Assembly: GCF_040412425.1 (NCBI RefSeq) | Contig: NC_089782.1 | Location: 28,395,236 to 28,459,235 of the forward strand | Direction: 5' to 3' | DNA from: Macrobrachium rosenbergii | Taxonomy: Eukaryota; Arthropoda; Malacostraca; Decapoda; Palaemonidae | DNA length: 64,000 bases | Shown here: positions 26,801 to 40,300 of the stretch, in pieces | How the letters are laid out: each line of letters begins with the position of its first letter | How positions within the stretch are numbered: position 1 is the first letter of the stretch | Made by a program: the position numbers and the translations under genes | The notes under the pieces: generated by a model | Database searches by the model: none | Seen by the model: the letters and a program-made list of their open reading frames with translations, nothing else | Told to the model about the DNA's origin: nothing

Positions 26801-29800
26801 TTGGTGCTGCAAAAGGGAAAAAATACTCCACTTGTGGATGGACTGTCTGACTTTGCGTAACAAGAAAAAATTAAGAAAATAACAGATGCCTAAACTTGAT
26901 ATTCAAGGTTGCACAAATCACTGCATCAATAAGTAAAATCTTTATCCTATCACTAGTACTGATCAATCATCTAGTTACAAACATAAGTGCGATAAGCTCT
27001 CAAACTTAGTTTATGCTACTAAGTAACTGGCTCATTTTAGGAAAGTGAAAATCCCAACTTCACAAACAGCTGAGAAAGCACAAAGAAGAATTAAGTACTA
27101 AAGAACAGAAAAAACGCAGTAAAGGAATAAGATGAAAAACCACAAATAAACTACATTCTTCTAAAAACAAAATGCGAACAAATAAAAAACTATCTATACC
27201 ATTCCTTTCCAAACACATTCTATCAGTTATCATTGGGACATTCAACCAACAATTTTGAGTGTAATAATTTAATAAAAATTCATGATTCTCACTATCTCCA
27301 CTCAAAACAGTACCAACAGTAAGGAATTAAGCTAAACTGTAGGACAATTCACAGTTTCCAAGACAAACTGAACCACCACCTACGCAAATAATGAAAAACG
27401 TTGATGTCACACACATGGCTGTCACAAGGTAAATTTGATTTCTGAAAATTTTTAACTCAAAATGGTCTCACAGTTCATATGTCTATTAAAAACCAATGGG
27501 AAATTGCAATAAGTGATGACAAATACAATGTATAAATGATTCCTAAATTTACTTGGACATGACAATATATTTTCTCACTTCAAGAGTCACTAAGGATAAA
27601 AAGTATAAAATATGAATACTGCAGAAAGTATTCCAACAAGGGCTATTACCATATAATTTTCAATAGGAAACGAACCTCTCAACTTCCACGACTATATTTG
27701 CAAAAATGTAACGTGACATGGAAATTTTCACTTTTACATTACACTGCAAGTCATGCCACTGAAAGAAGTATTACCATTTTAGAACTATCACACCCACTAC
27801 GTACACCTGTAGTAACTTCCAAAAGCACATATTCAAGAACTGTGCAAAAAATCTTTCCACAATGGAAATCCTAAGCACACCACCTCCAATGTGATTAATG
27901 GTTTCTGTAAACTTAAGACACATTACCACATTTTTTCCAAATCCACCACAACAAACCAAAAATCTTTCCACAACGGAATTCCTAAGCACACCCATTCCAA
28001 AGTGATTAATGGTTCTTCTGCAAACTTAAACACATTACCACATTTTTTCCAAATTCACCAAATCACCACAACAAACCATAAAAATTCCACTCACAGCACA
28101 ATATTTAGGTGTGCAGAAGACTACACGTGAAAACAACCATTCTTACTTACCTTCCTTTATCAAATCGACCTCCCTCTCCACGTATTCTGTTCATTGCATG
28201 CCTGTGTCTGGACTCATGAAGGTATTTCTGTTAGAACAAACAGAATAATACATTATATGTATACATTACCATCTAGGATAACACACAAAGTACATACACA
28301 GAAAAGCCTATAAAGCTATTGAGAAAAATGTAAACGGTACATCTACAAATGAAGTTCTAGGGATGAACTGCTTCTCCTCGAAAGAATACCAGAAAATATA
28401 AATACCAAAACAAAGTGTTCTCTTATTTAACTTTCTAACAAACTTATGAGACAAAATTTGCAATATCTGAACTTCATAATCAATGAGCCAACAACCAAAC
28501 TTGACGCTTACTTTTCTTTCTTTGGGTATACGGCCTTCTCCCTCAAGCTTGGCTCTTGCCTGTCTTCTCTTTAGTATACGGTGATACTGCTTGGCATTTA
28601 CATACAGAGGCTCCTCTTCTAGCAACTCTGGTCCAGGTAGAGGTATTCTTTGTAGCTGTGCTACACCATTATTTACCTGCAACATATATTACTATAAATA
28701 AAAAAAAGAAATAAACACAAGTCTTGTGGTAATAAGAGAAAAATTCTATACATTGACTGATATACTCAAAATCCTATCTTTCTTTCATATGGAAATAGGG
28801 TGTAAGTACAAAGCACACAGATGTCCTGACAGGCCTGAATTGATAGACTTTCCCTTACTATAATGCATAATCTTTTACCTCGCAATCCCCATCAATCATA
28901 AGTTATTACTGCAAACAAGGAAACCCCAGTCACACTATATTTGCACTAGTCAAAACTGAGATGCATCTACTATACCGAAGTCCTGTGTACAGTACAGTAT
29001 ATGTACCTCTCAAACTTTGCATCACGGATCCAAATAGGCTGCTCCAGTCTCAAGTTATACTTGTGTAACTATCACCGACACCAGCGCCTCTAATTCTACA
29101 GTTATGACAGTAAAACAGATCTCAGTGTAACAATATGTCACCATGCCACAGCTTGAGATTAATCCTTTCCTACATTTATACCTTTAACCTTGTTGGAATT
29201 GAAATATAAAACTTCGGCCAAATTCAGTGCTGAAAGGGAAATTGAAATTGAGGTTTGAAAGGTGCAACAGGAGGAAAACCTCGCAGCTGCACTATGAAAC
29301 AACTTTTACGAGAGGTACAGTGAAAGGAATGGAAGGGGTTGCAGCAAGGGGCCAAAGGAACACTGCAAGTAATGTCTACAGTGCACTGATGGCACTAGCC
29401 CTCCTACAGGGTCTAACCTTGTTTTGTCCTGCCCTGTCTTCTATGGAGGTTCTTGATGGTATGGTTCTTTGTCCACAAAGTCATGGAAAAACTTTATCCA
29501 AGCTGTTTTGCTCTTAAACTTATAGCTAGGTTCCAAAGACACAAGCAGTGGGCCAACAAGGAACAACACTCTCATTTCTAATCATAGCCATTTTCAGACG
29601 TGTGTCTAAAACTGTGACTGGCATCGTTCTGGTTCTCAAAACCATTTTCCTAATTGCTATCATCATGACCAAACACAGAGTGATTTGAGATCAAGTCAAC
29701 ATTAAGAGAATCTCTGAATTCAATGATTCTTAGGTAAAGTACTGCCATCCTCTAATGCCCATGAGTTCTTCCCTCATGAATTGGGCCTACTCATTGTTGC

Positions 29801-32800
29801 ATAGGCCAGTGCTCAAGAGGAGGTAGCAAAGGCTGGTTAAGGAATCAGGAACCAGGAGAGGTAGTTTAACCTCAACTGTCACCATGGTTGCAATTTTCAA
29901 CAATGGCAACTCTTCCTGAACTCAACATCCACTTCATGGATACAAAGCCACCTATTACTCAAGACCATTTGACAATCATCATCTGAAGACCTCTACACCA
30001 CAACTCCAGCAGTCTCAATAGTATCCTGCCTCCCTGGATGTTACTACACATCCCATAGAATACAAAAGTCCTTTCAGTCTTGAGGAGCAAATTTGCCCTT
30101 TTATCCCAGCTAAGAGGGCCACTGGACAGTCATAGTATCCTAATTGGTCATGTTGGCACTCTGACAGCATTTCAGGCCAATGTCTAAAAACCTAAGTACC
30201 TATGATCAATCTCTGACAATGGTCAACCATTGCCTGACCCTATCTGGCCACAATTTACAGCCTAATATAGAACACTTCCCATAACCATAGCAGTAGTTAA
30301 CAAATGCCTAAGGGAATGCACATGGCTGGCCAAACGCATAAGGCAGGGAACAATCAGATCCTTGCATTGAAGTGTTCAGTGTTAAGCTGGTAAAAAAGCT
30401 GTGAAGATGAATGAACATCAAGGTTGTAGTCTGTACTACTCTTATATAAGATTTAATGAAATGAAGATGCTGATAAAAGATTAGTATTGACCTTTAGTGT
30501 CGCCACACTGAAGAGGGAGCACGATGCTCCGACATAAGTTTCTTGCATTTATTTGGTCCACAATTTGTGATTTACTAAAGTGAGGATGTACCGTTAATAT
30601 GGATTTGTCACGGGATGGAAGGGTTCCTCTCTCTGACCTTGCAATATGAGACATAAAAAATAACTGTGGCCAAAACACCATTTTCCTAAACACACTAATT
30701 ATAAAATTCAAATAATACAAGAGAAAAACAAATGGTGAGAAAACACTTAAATTAAGACAAAGGTTGGCTGAGTTGGCTCTACAATGGCGAGCCGAATGTT
30801 GATGCAAATTGCAAAAAGGATGCAGAGCACTGTGGGAACATTCTGTTCAGCTGGAGCATGTTGGTGTGCCTGGGACAGTTCTACATGGGATAAGGCATCT
30901 TGAGAATGATGGGTTGTCATGAGTAACAACAGTTACAAACAATATCTAACACAGTTCAACCTCGAAAATCTGGCAACATTGGGACCATGCCACTGCCGGA
31001 CCACAGAAAAGTCACTGTCATTTGTTATGTTAGTTCCTTAGCAAAATTCTGGCCTGCTCCATAAGCATCTCTCCTGAAATGCTTACACCTTTGCTACACT
31101 GGAGCCTAACCTCTTTATAAGTGCACTGTCAAATTTTTATCTCCTCCATCCTTCATTGTTTTTCGGCACTTCAAACTTGTCTGGCTTCGTTTCTTTAAAC
31201 CTGCACGTGTGAGAGAGAGAGAGAGAGAGAGAGAGACACTACTGGTCCGGTTAGGTTGTTACAACAACAGATATCCATTTGCAAAAGTCAAATAATACAG
31301 TTGTGTCAAGAATAATGATAATTTTAGTAAAACTGTTGTTTTACATACCGTATGCAATTATATTTCATGTATTAGTGTCATTTTATCATATTATAATTTA
31401 TGAACACAGGAAATGTGCACCATTGCATTCTGCTAGCACAGTACATTATTTACGTTCTTAAAATCATCAGCTGACTGCATTTTACAGCTATCACAGCCAT
31501 TAGTTGTTAAATGAAACGCATTTCAGAGATTCGTTTTATACATAAAGTGTCATAGCAGTTTAAAAATGCAACTTCATACACTTTATTTATAAATGGAGTA
31601 AAATTGAATGAAGTAAAGCTGCAATTTCACCAGTATTGGATGTTGCTTAAGGCTCATCCAAAACATTTTGTGGCCTGCATATTATTTGTTTTTTCAGCCA
31701 CAGATACAACCATAAATTTAGTGGCATACTTTCATAACATTTTTCTCTCCATGAGTGAAGGATGAATAAAGATTTATTTTATTCTTATTTATGGAAGTCA
31801 CCGTTGAAAATCAGCAAATTTTTAACAAGTCCACAACTGTAACTCAACCCTTGCTAAACATGTGTTACAATAACTGACATGGGTAAATGGCTGTTTCTTG
31901 ATTCGATTTTTTATGTATTTGCTGTCGTTCATGCTAGTGTCTTGCATACAGCAGTAAGTGGGTGTTAATCATAAGAAACAGCGATGAATTCTTAGATGTC
32001 ACAAGGTTGGTAAGCCTGATTTAATGTACTTCTAGGCCTGTTTATTAGTTTAAAGCTAACTTGGATGTAATAGCATTATTAATGGTATCTAACGAAACCT
32101 AGACAGGCATAGAAAGCCTAGCACAGTGTAATCTACTGAAAATACATCTTGCACTGTTCACAATTTATACATGAGATGAAATCATGTTCTTGTGTGACAT
32201 TCTAATGATCGCATGATACGTGAGATTGGAAGATACACTAGTACATACACAAATTACAGTTCTTTTGTAAGCTGTATATTTTTGAGTTTCACAGGATATT
32301 TTCATTGGAAATAAACTGTGCCTGTCGATTTACGGAGCAAGCTTCAATTCCGAAGTCCAAAAAAATCCAAAAACTGAAATGTGGCGCTGCCCTCGTAGCC
32401 ACTCGAGAAATCATGGCAGCCGATTCAAAAACTTCCTGGACCACGGAATGCCGGATTTTCGAGGTCGGACTGTACAACAATAACAATTTACTGAAATATA
32501 CTTTGACAAAAATATCCACCGTAAAATCTGAACTCACCATGACAACATTAGTCAGGTTGCTTTGCACTGACTGTTGTGTTTGATTTGAAGTCGTCTGGTT
32601 AGCCTGATTAGCCTGGGTAGTGGCCGTTGCTCCTGCTAATTGGATAATGTTACCTGAAATATTGAGAACTTAAGAAATAAACTGTCATTAGTGAACGGTT
32701 TCACTTGCCTACAACATGGATTGGATGCTAAACCTAAAAATATATGAGGCAGGAAAAATTTCAGCCATATTCTGAAAAGAAAAAATTAAATGGTAGTGCA

Positions 32801-32954
32801 ACATGTTAATTTATAAAAAAAAAAAAAAAAATGCACTCACAGCCAAAACTAAACACGCCCTTGGAGCAAAATTTACTATGTAAAGAACGAAGAACAAATG
32901 ACAAGCATAAAGTACTACTGAGAAAGAAATCAGTAAGGAGTCCAGAATACAGAG

Positions 32955-32994
<40 letters not shown>

Positions 32995-34347
32995 ATAACT
33001 TAAAAAGAAGGATCAAACCAAAGAATACACTGGGAACTGGCACAGCATGAATCAAAAAGTAAAACCGAGGTCTGAAAATAAAACACTAAAAACTATAAAA
33101 AGAAACTCCAAGCTGCGAGTTACGGATCAGAAGAGCAAAAATGTCAATAAAAATCAAAAGTATGGTTGAAAGCATAGTGCAGTGGTAGGCATCAATTCAA
33201 TTCCCCCAACCATACGCATTTGAACTCAATTACAGAAAGCATGAAAAATAGTCCACATAAAAAAAAACTAAAACTACAAAGTAAAAACCGAGTATAAACT
33301 TGACTGAAATTGTCATAAGTTTCAAAATAAATGGACAATGCAAAAAACAAATTCAGTGAGATGAAAGTAACATAAGAAAATAAGGTTGGAAAGGGAATCA
33401 TCCAAGAGATTTAAACTGAAAGAACATTTAAACACATCTATAAAAATTTCCCATAGAATTAGACAGTCCTGAAAACCTAAAAATCATTATGGTAAGTAAA
33501 ATTTCAGGTGTACCCAGGTTAAAAGCAAGTGATTTACACCGAGAGCAATGAACCATCAATGTCAAACAAATTTCTGTTTCCTCAAAATCTATGACATGAA
33601 TTGGATTACATGACATAGCAAAACTAATACGTAACAATTAAATTACACAGTACTGTAGCTGTTTCAGATAACAGTCACTGTAAATGGAGTACAGAAATCA
33701 ACAACAGGACAAGGTAATAACTATAGAATAAATCTGACCCTGTATCTCTAGCAGTATTACATACTCTCAAACTTGTACTTTTAATAATTATAAACAAGGG
33801 TCATCAAAAAAGAAAAAAAAAAAAAAAAGACATTTTCCATCTGTTCCTAGAACATGTCAGTACCACATTTTCCATGTAGCTCTTAACTTACATAACAGAA
33901 CTTTGCAATTTTTTATTACAAAAATAATTTGCTCCTCTTATTTATGAATGCGTAAGGATGTGACTCAGCCGTAGTAATCCAGAAGCCCAAAATGGCTAAT
34001 TAATAAATAATTCTGTAACTATCTGAACAAGCCATTACTAACATAATGCAGGTACAGTATACATAACCAACTGGTCAAATTTCCATACTCATAGGTCTTG
34101 TCAAAAGAATTATTTGTAAAAAAAAAAGGAATAATTGGAATAATGTGAAGTTTAAAGATGTTGAACAGCTAAGTAGACAGTCCTACATAACTAATAAGAA
34201 AGACGTCCAGTACTAACAGAGAACAAAATACTATCAAATCGCAAATTGGAAGTTGGATTAACTGCGGTGGCCTGGTAAGAATGAAACCCATTCAATTGTG
34301 AACGTGGAGCTGTGACGGCAATGAAAGCGTGACAAATTGCTGTACAC

Positions 34348-34388
<41 letters not shown>

Positions 34389-37300
34389 GCATACATTTCA
34401 AAACAGTTTATACTACAATACACTGTGAGAGAAAACCACACACATAATAATACCAATAAAATTAATTATACTAATAATAATATTAATAACAAATGATAAA
34501 AAACACAAGCTCTGATCTGTGGGAAGCAGAAAAAGCAATTATTTCCATGGAAACACAGAGAAATGGATCAATTTGGTAAAATACAAGGAATGAGGATGAA
34601 CAAGAGATGTCTTAGAAATAAAAATAGATGACAAATAACGGAAAAAATGTTGGCACATGGAGATTTTTACAGAAAAGTGTAAGAATTAATTCATTATCCT
34701 TTGATTACTCAATCACTTGTTGTATCGACTGAAAAAATTATTTTTCTCTTCTCACATCTTTCACAGTTTTCTCTTCATTAAACTGAACAGTACATTTATG
34801 TGTGTATTCATTAGGATTAATTGTATTTCATGACTTTTTTGGGAGGTTTATTTTTCCAGTATAAACTGAATGTGAAAATTCATTCAATCTCTCTCTCCCT
34901 CAAATCACCTTTAAGGATTTTTTCTTTCTATCTTTTTTTTTCCTTAATCTTTCAGGACTCTTTGATTTCTTATTTTAATGGCAATGCATCAAATGGTAAT
35001 GGTGGTATTTTCTAGCATCTAGGGCAATCTTTATAAATAAACAAAATGAGAGCTCAACTGAAATTCAATCTCTCTCTCTTGAGTTTTGTTTCACTCTATC
35101 TTGCTGCTTCTTTTTTATGGTTAGCGAAATACACAATGTTCTGTATATGAACCCTATGCATGGGAACTGTACAACAATCTAGTAATTATAGTTTTAATTC
35201 ACCCTGAAGTACTTACGATGACTTATCACATATAACCAAGCTTATTGTATTTTACTAAGTAGATAACAAAATAAAAACAGACAAATAATAGCAATGAAAG
35301 GTATGACAACATCAATTTTAGAACTTAAGATAGCTTCAAAAGGAACTTTGGATACGATTACGATGGCCTACAAATTCAGTCATTACAGTGAAAATGACTC
35401 CTCAAGTTTTAACTTTCACTAGTACATTCGTTCGAGTTTATGAAATCCTCACATTGATTTTTACCCATTACGTAGCAATGTGATACTTCCTCCAGTAATA
35501 TGAAATGGCAAAATGTTCTTTTCATTTTTGTAACCTGCTGTGATAATGGACTTCAAAACACATTCTTAGGTACAGCAAGTTGGTCAATTGGTCACCTTCT
35601 CAAACCTATTACATTTGGTTAACATAAGTATTAACTTATATTAAAATGGTACACCCTTGGTTCTGGTATATATAAAAAAAATCCAATACAATATTTCCAT
35701 ACCATACTGATATTGTAGTAAGGAAAAAGTGTGTTCCCAACTGCATTTGAAATATGTTGATGTCACTTCATTTCTTTATCATTCTACTTTAAATATTCTA
35801 TGCACTTTTCACAAATGATCATGGATACAGAACAAAAATCTTTCAAATGCATACAACAATTTTTTTAAATCTGTAGAATAACTTTAAATAGTTAACTAAA
35901 GAGACCTTAAAAATTCAACTGGTTTCTCATCACCATAGGATGAACATTCTTCTTACTACTATATCTGCTATAAACCTAAAACAAATAGCCAATCAAAGAA
36001 AGTCCTATGAATCTGGTATCATTCTTGTTGCAATGATCAAAATCCAAAGCTTTTCAGCTGGTAAAGCATTTTACTAACAAACAAATTTACACTGACTGAA
36101 CTAGGACTTCACTTCAATAGCCTTTGGTACTAGTATCACCAAAGGTCAAGTGAAGCTTATGTAAAACCTACAATGTACAGTAGTTTTTATGCAAATCTGC
36201 TCCAACACTGCATTTCTCTATTCAATAGGTCCAACATTAAACGGGAAGAAGCCAGATTTAAGTGTTCTGAATATCAAAAAAATAACCTGAAATCTTAATC
36301 CTTGTGTGTGGTTAACTGGATATCAAATCTCCCAACAGTAATTACTGACCACCATCATTACCATTAAATTATCATTGAACAGCTGAACCAAACCACTGAG
36401 TTAACATTTTCAACTCCCCTTGGGCTGACCCAAAGGGTTTGTTCATTATGAATACATCAGACCTTTAGTTGTTTTTGATCCTTTATGCATACCGTTGATA
36501 CTTTATAAACACTGTAGGTCAAAATGTTTCCAATCCTTTACATAAAACTGTTGGTTATATTTAAATTGTTTCCAACACTTTATATATGCCGTCGGTTAAA
36601 AGTTGGACAATTCCCAAAGATATGTCTGAATGTAATTGTTTTGTATTCAGGGACTGGGTACTGTACTGTGATGTCTTCTTTAACTAACCTATTATAGGTA
36701 GTGCTCTCAATGGCCATTCAAAATCAGTGTTAGCCATGAAGAAAAAATACATCTCTTTTAACTTTTCTGTTACCCTCAATGGCCACTTAAAATAATTTAA
36801 CGTCAGTCGAGATGGGGAAAAATTACTCACCTGCTGGTTGCTGTCCAATAACATTTCCCGAGTTGTCAACTTGTATGGGATACACCAAAGCTTGACCATC
36901 GGAAGTTTGGATAATCTGTGCTTGCTGAGATGATCCTCCTGGCACGACCACATGAGAACCTCCCTGCAAAAAGTATAAAGCTTTTTTAGAAAATCTAAAA
37001 ATCTAGTCATTTTATTATAGGCTGTCAAAAGTGGGTTTTAGCAACAGAAATACTCACTGAATGAGCCATTATGATTGTCCAATGACACTTCACATTGAGA
37101 CACCAGTTAAACAAAAATCAAGCTGCATTACCAGGTTTGCACTTCTAATTTTAGTAAACACGACAAATGGGTTCAACTACAGGTTTGGCACATAAATGCA
37201 TAATATACCCTTACTATTATACTGTATACCACTGACAAACTCTATTTAAATCAAAGCAATTTGATGATACCACCTCTTTAAGTGATTTCAGTTATACTGT

Positions 37301-40300
37301 ACTGTATTTCATGAAATGACTCCATAAAAAATTCTCAGTAAAGCACATCAAAGAAGCAAAAGGCGTAACTGAATAAAGAGGCTTCATCTATATTTCGAAT
37401 GTAAAACATTTCTCTCTTTGAAATGAACTTTGACAATACAAACTATCATAATTCAACTTTAATAATATGATTTAGCCAGTAACTCAACCTGTACACCTAT
37501 TAGGCTACTATTTTTGACATACAATAAAGTGGCAGATAACACCACAACTAAGAATTCAACAGCAAGTCTCTCAAGTACCATGGGAACATCCAGATGTCAA
37601 AACATACAGACTTATCATTCATGGAGATTAAAGCTTTGTTTGTCTAACGATGTGTCATGTCATGATAAATACTTGTGATGAGGTCAATAATGTACAACCA
37701 TAACTTCAGGAAATGAAGCAATGTACATCAAGACAAAGTAACTACACAAAAGGGTATACTGTTGTGAGGAGCAAGTTAATATTTATACGTATAGTATATA
37801 TATGTATACCAAAATGTAGTATATACAGTACAAGAACAAGGCAAAACATGCCATGCATCACGCACTTTGCTTTAAAAACTTTTGCACGGTGATGCACCAA
37901 CTGCCATACCTGTATGCTTGAAGCTGGAACCACTTGTATTTGCTGGAGTTGTTGCGTATTGCCCGCAGATGCTACTTGGATCGACCCCGCTTGTAGCATC
38001 AACTGCCCATTAGCTGTCTGGATGATCTGTGCACCCTGCAAGTTGATGAGATTATGTATTTCTGACAACAGAGCATTCTATATGAGTGGTCAATTTAACA
38101 ATTACTGAACTAGAATTCTCTCAGACATTTGTACGGTGGGCTGCAGCGTCACGTTTATAAAAGCTATAGTTAAAACATAAGTGGGTATCAAGAGAACAAA
38201 TTAATAAAGATTTTAAATGCACACCACAGCAAAAATCAAAATGATGCTATGACAGGAAATTTCTTGAGACTGGATTTAAATGATAAAACAAACATTTTTA
38301 AAAATACCAAAAACACTTTGAATAAAAATCAGTCGGTGACAAACTAAAAAAATTACTGTACCTGTGTGGCAGCCTGCTGGACAGCCTGCATTCTGTACTG
38401 TGTAACCAGAGCTTCCTATGAATAACGTCACCAATGCACGAAACACTGCAAAGAAGAGCAATCACGAATGAATGGCAGGTCTCAAAATATCAATATAGTG
38501 TTACAACATTTTACAATTTGCAAGCAAAATCCAATTGCACAGCTTTAGATGCAAATAGTATGTCTGCATGATACACAGGAAGATTCCACCTTAAAATATT
38601 TGAAATCATAAAGCATTCACGTTCATTTGTTATAAAACAACAAATGAGGCTCATAGAATGTCTTTACTAGGAGTACAGTATAGTACTGTTACATCTCTTG
38701 CCCACAAAGTTCTTCCTAGTCTTCCTTATGTACTTGATTTTGTCAATACTAAAGGCTGCTTTTCCAATTTCTATTGCAAATTCTGACTAAATTGCAATTC
38801 AATTCTCCCAGTGCCATTTTTCAACCCTCTTCAATAGCAAGTACTTCATTCCAGCTGTGTGAGTCTGAATACTGGTACTCAACCTGGTGGGTTGGTTAAA
38901 TCTAATTAAAGCTAAAACTTTTGGAGGTAGTTTTTTGAACCCTATATTATTGTAGTGACATACAGTATTCTGAAAAGTACTACCCATGCAAAGAGGTACG
39001 GTACAGTAAAAAGAAATTACTCCACAACAGCCACTTCACTATGTGCTATGTCTGGAAGCACCGTTTTCAGGACGTCAGCTTATTTGCAATTAGTCGTGTG
39101 TGTATCCACTTCAAAGCACCCTAAGAACACCTGATAAAACCTTGCAAATCATAAGACATTCTGCTGTTGAAACAAGTCCCTGACCTAGGCCAAGAGGCAT
39201 TCTGAAATGTCCAAGACAAAGGAAACCCGCACACTAAACCTAGGCCAGTAAAACTGCAGACTACTACAGCACCCCTCTAGTTCAGTAACTACCAGACTGT
39301 GCAAAATGGGCGCTGTGTTTAGTAACAGTCCCCTGATGATGAATGTAAAAACAAGAACAAAAGGTGGAAAATATCATAAAAAAATGTACAAAATCATACT
39401 CTAGAAAATACAACAATTGGCGACTGGCGGGAATCAGGCTACAGTTTTCGATGGCAGTTTTATCCCTAGGACTTTCTTAAGCCCTTATTTCGAACTGATA
39501 AAATAGCACATACATGTAACAGTAGTCCTGACAGACCTAACACTAGCTAAGAACATCCAACTTTTTCAAAGTAATTTTTTCCCCAACTCCACAGTGGGAC
39601 CTTGTTAATCTCATCAAAATCATGACCTTCCGTGTTGTGTCAACAGCTCTGGGCTAGCATCAGATGCCATACCTAGAACAAAAATCAGGCTACAAAAGGC
39701 AGTTCATATGCTAGCCTAGTGCTAGGATAGGAAGGGTAGAAATATAAGATTAGGCCAAAGGCCAAGCGCTGGGACCTATGAGTTCATTCAGAGCCGAAAT
39801 GAAAATTGAGAGCCTAGTGGCAATTTCTATATCAGTCATTATCGGCCACTTTTACATAGTAATTTTTTCAATCATAATCACTAGCTTAATATAGCAACTA
39901 GGCCATGATGTATTGAAGGAATAATACTGTATTATTACACCAAATAAAATCTGAAACTAGTCTATCTTAGGCCTGACTTTGACAAGTGTAAGCTAACTAG
40001 TACCCACATGTTAAGCTAACTTTAAAACCTATGTGGGTAAAACTGAAGAGTAGCCTAGTACCGGCCCCCTCTGGTTCAGTAACTACCAGTTTACGAGCAA
40101 AATGGGCACCACATTTATTACCAGCCCCCTTCGGGGTGAATGTAAAACATAAACAGAGTGATACAAATGACAAAACATATACAAACACATAAACAAAAGG
40201 CAAAAAAGGTAATCCTACAGTTTAGGGGTCCAAATTCACTGCATTATGTAAAGCCAAGATCCAGTGCACAGATTCATCACTGAATCATGGAAAACACAGA

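Larger units (their letters stand above)
28677..32537 (-). other. NFYA: NF-YA intron 5
   Basis: A 3.9-kb intron holding a SINE-like copy (29220-29411), a moderately GC-rich stretch (about 29450-30420) with broken frames that may be old transposon debris I cannot classify, and a Tigger-like element (30952-32472). Confidence 0.7.
32654..36830 (-). other. NFYA: NF-YA intron 4
   Basis: A 4.2-kb AT-rich intron with microsatellites and a short degenerate repeat near 36480-36600 (CCGTTGATACTTTATA-like units of about 45 bp). I see no additional exon; exon 4 and exon 5 join in frame across it. Confidence 0.65.

Noticed and set aside
29450..30420. Possible transposon coding remnant in NF-YA intron 5
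   Set aside because: Composition is suggestive, but I could not match any translated block on either strand to a known domain.
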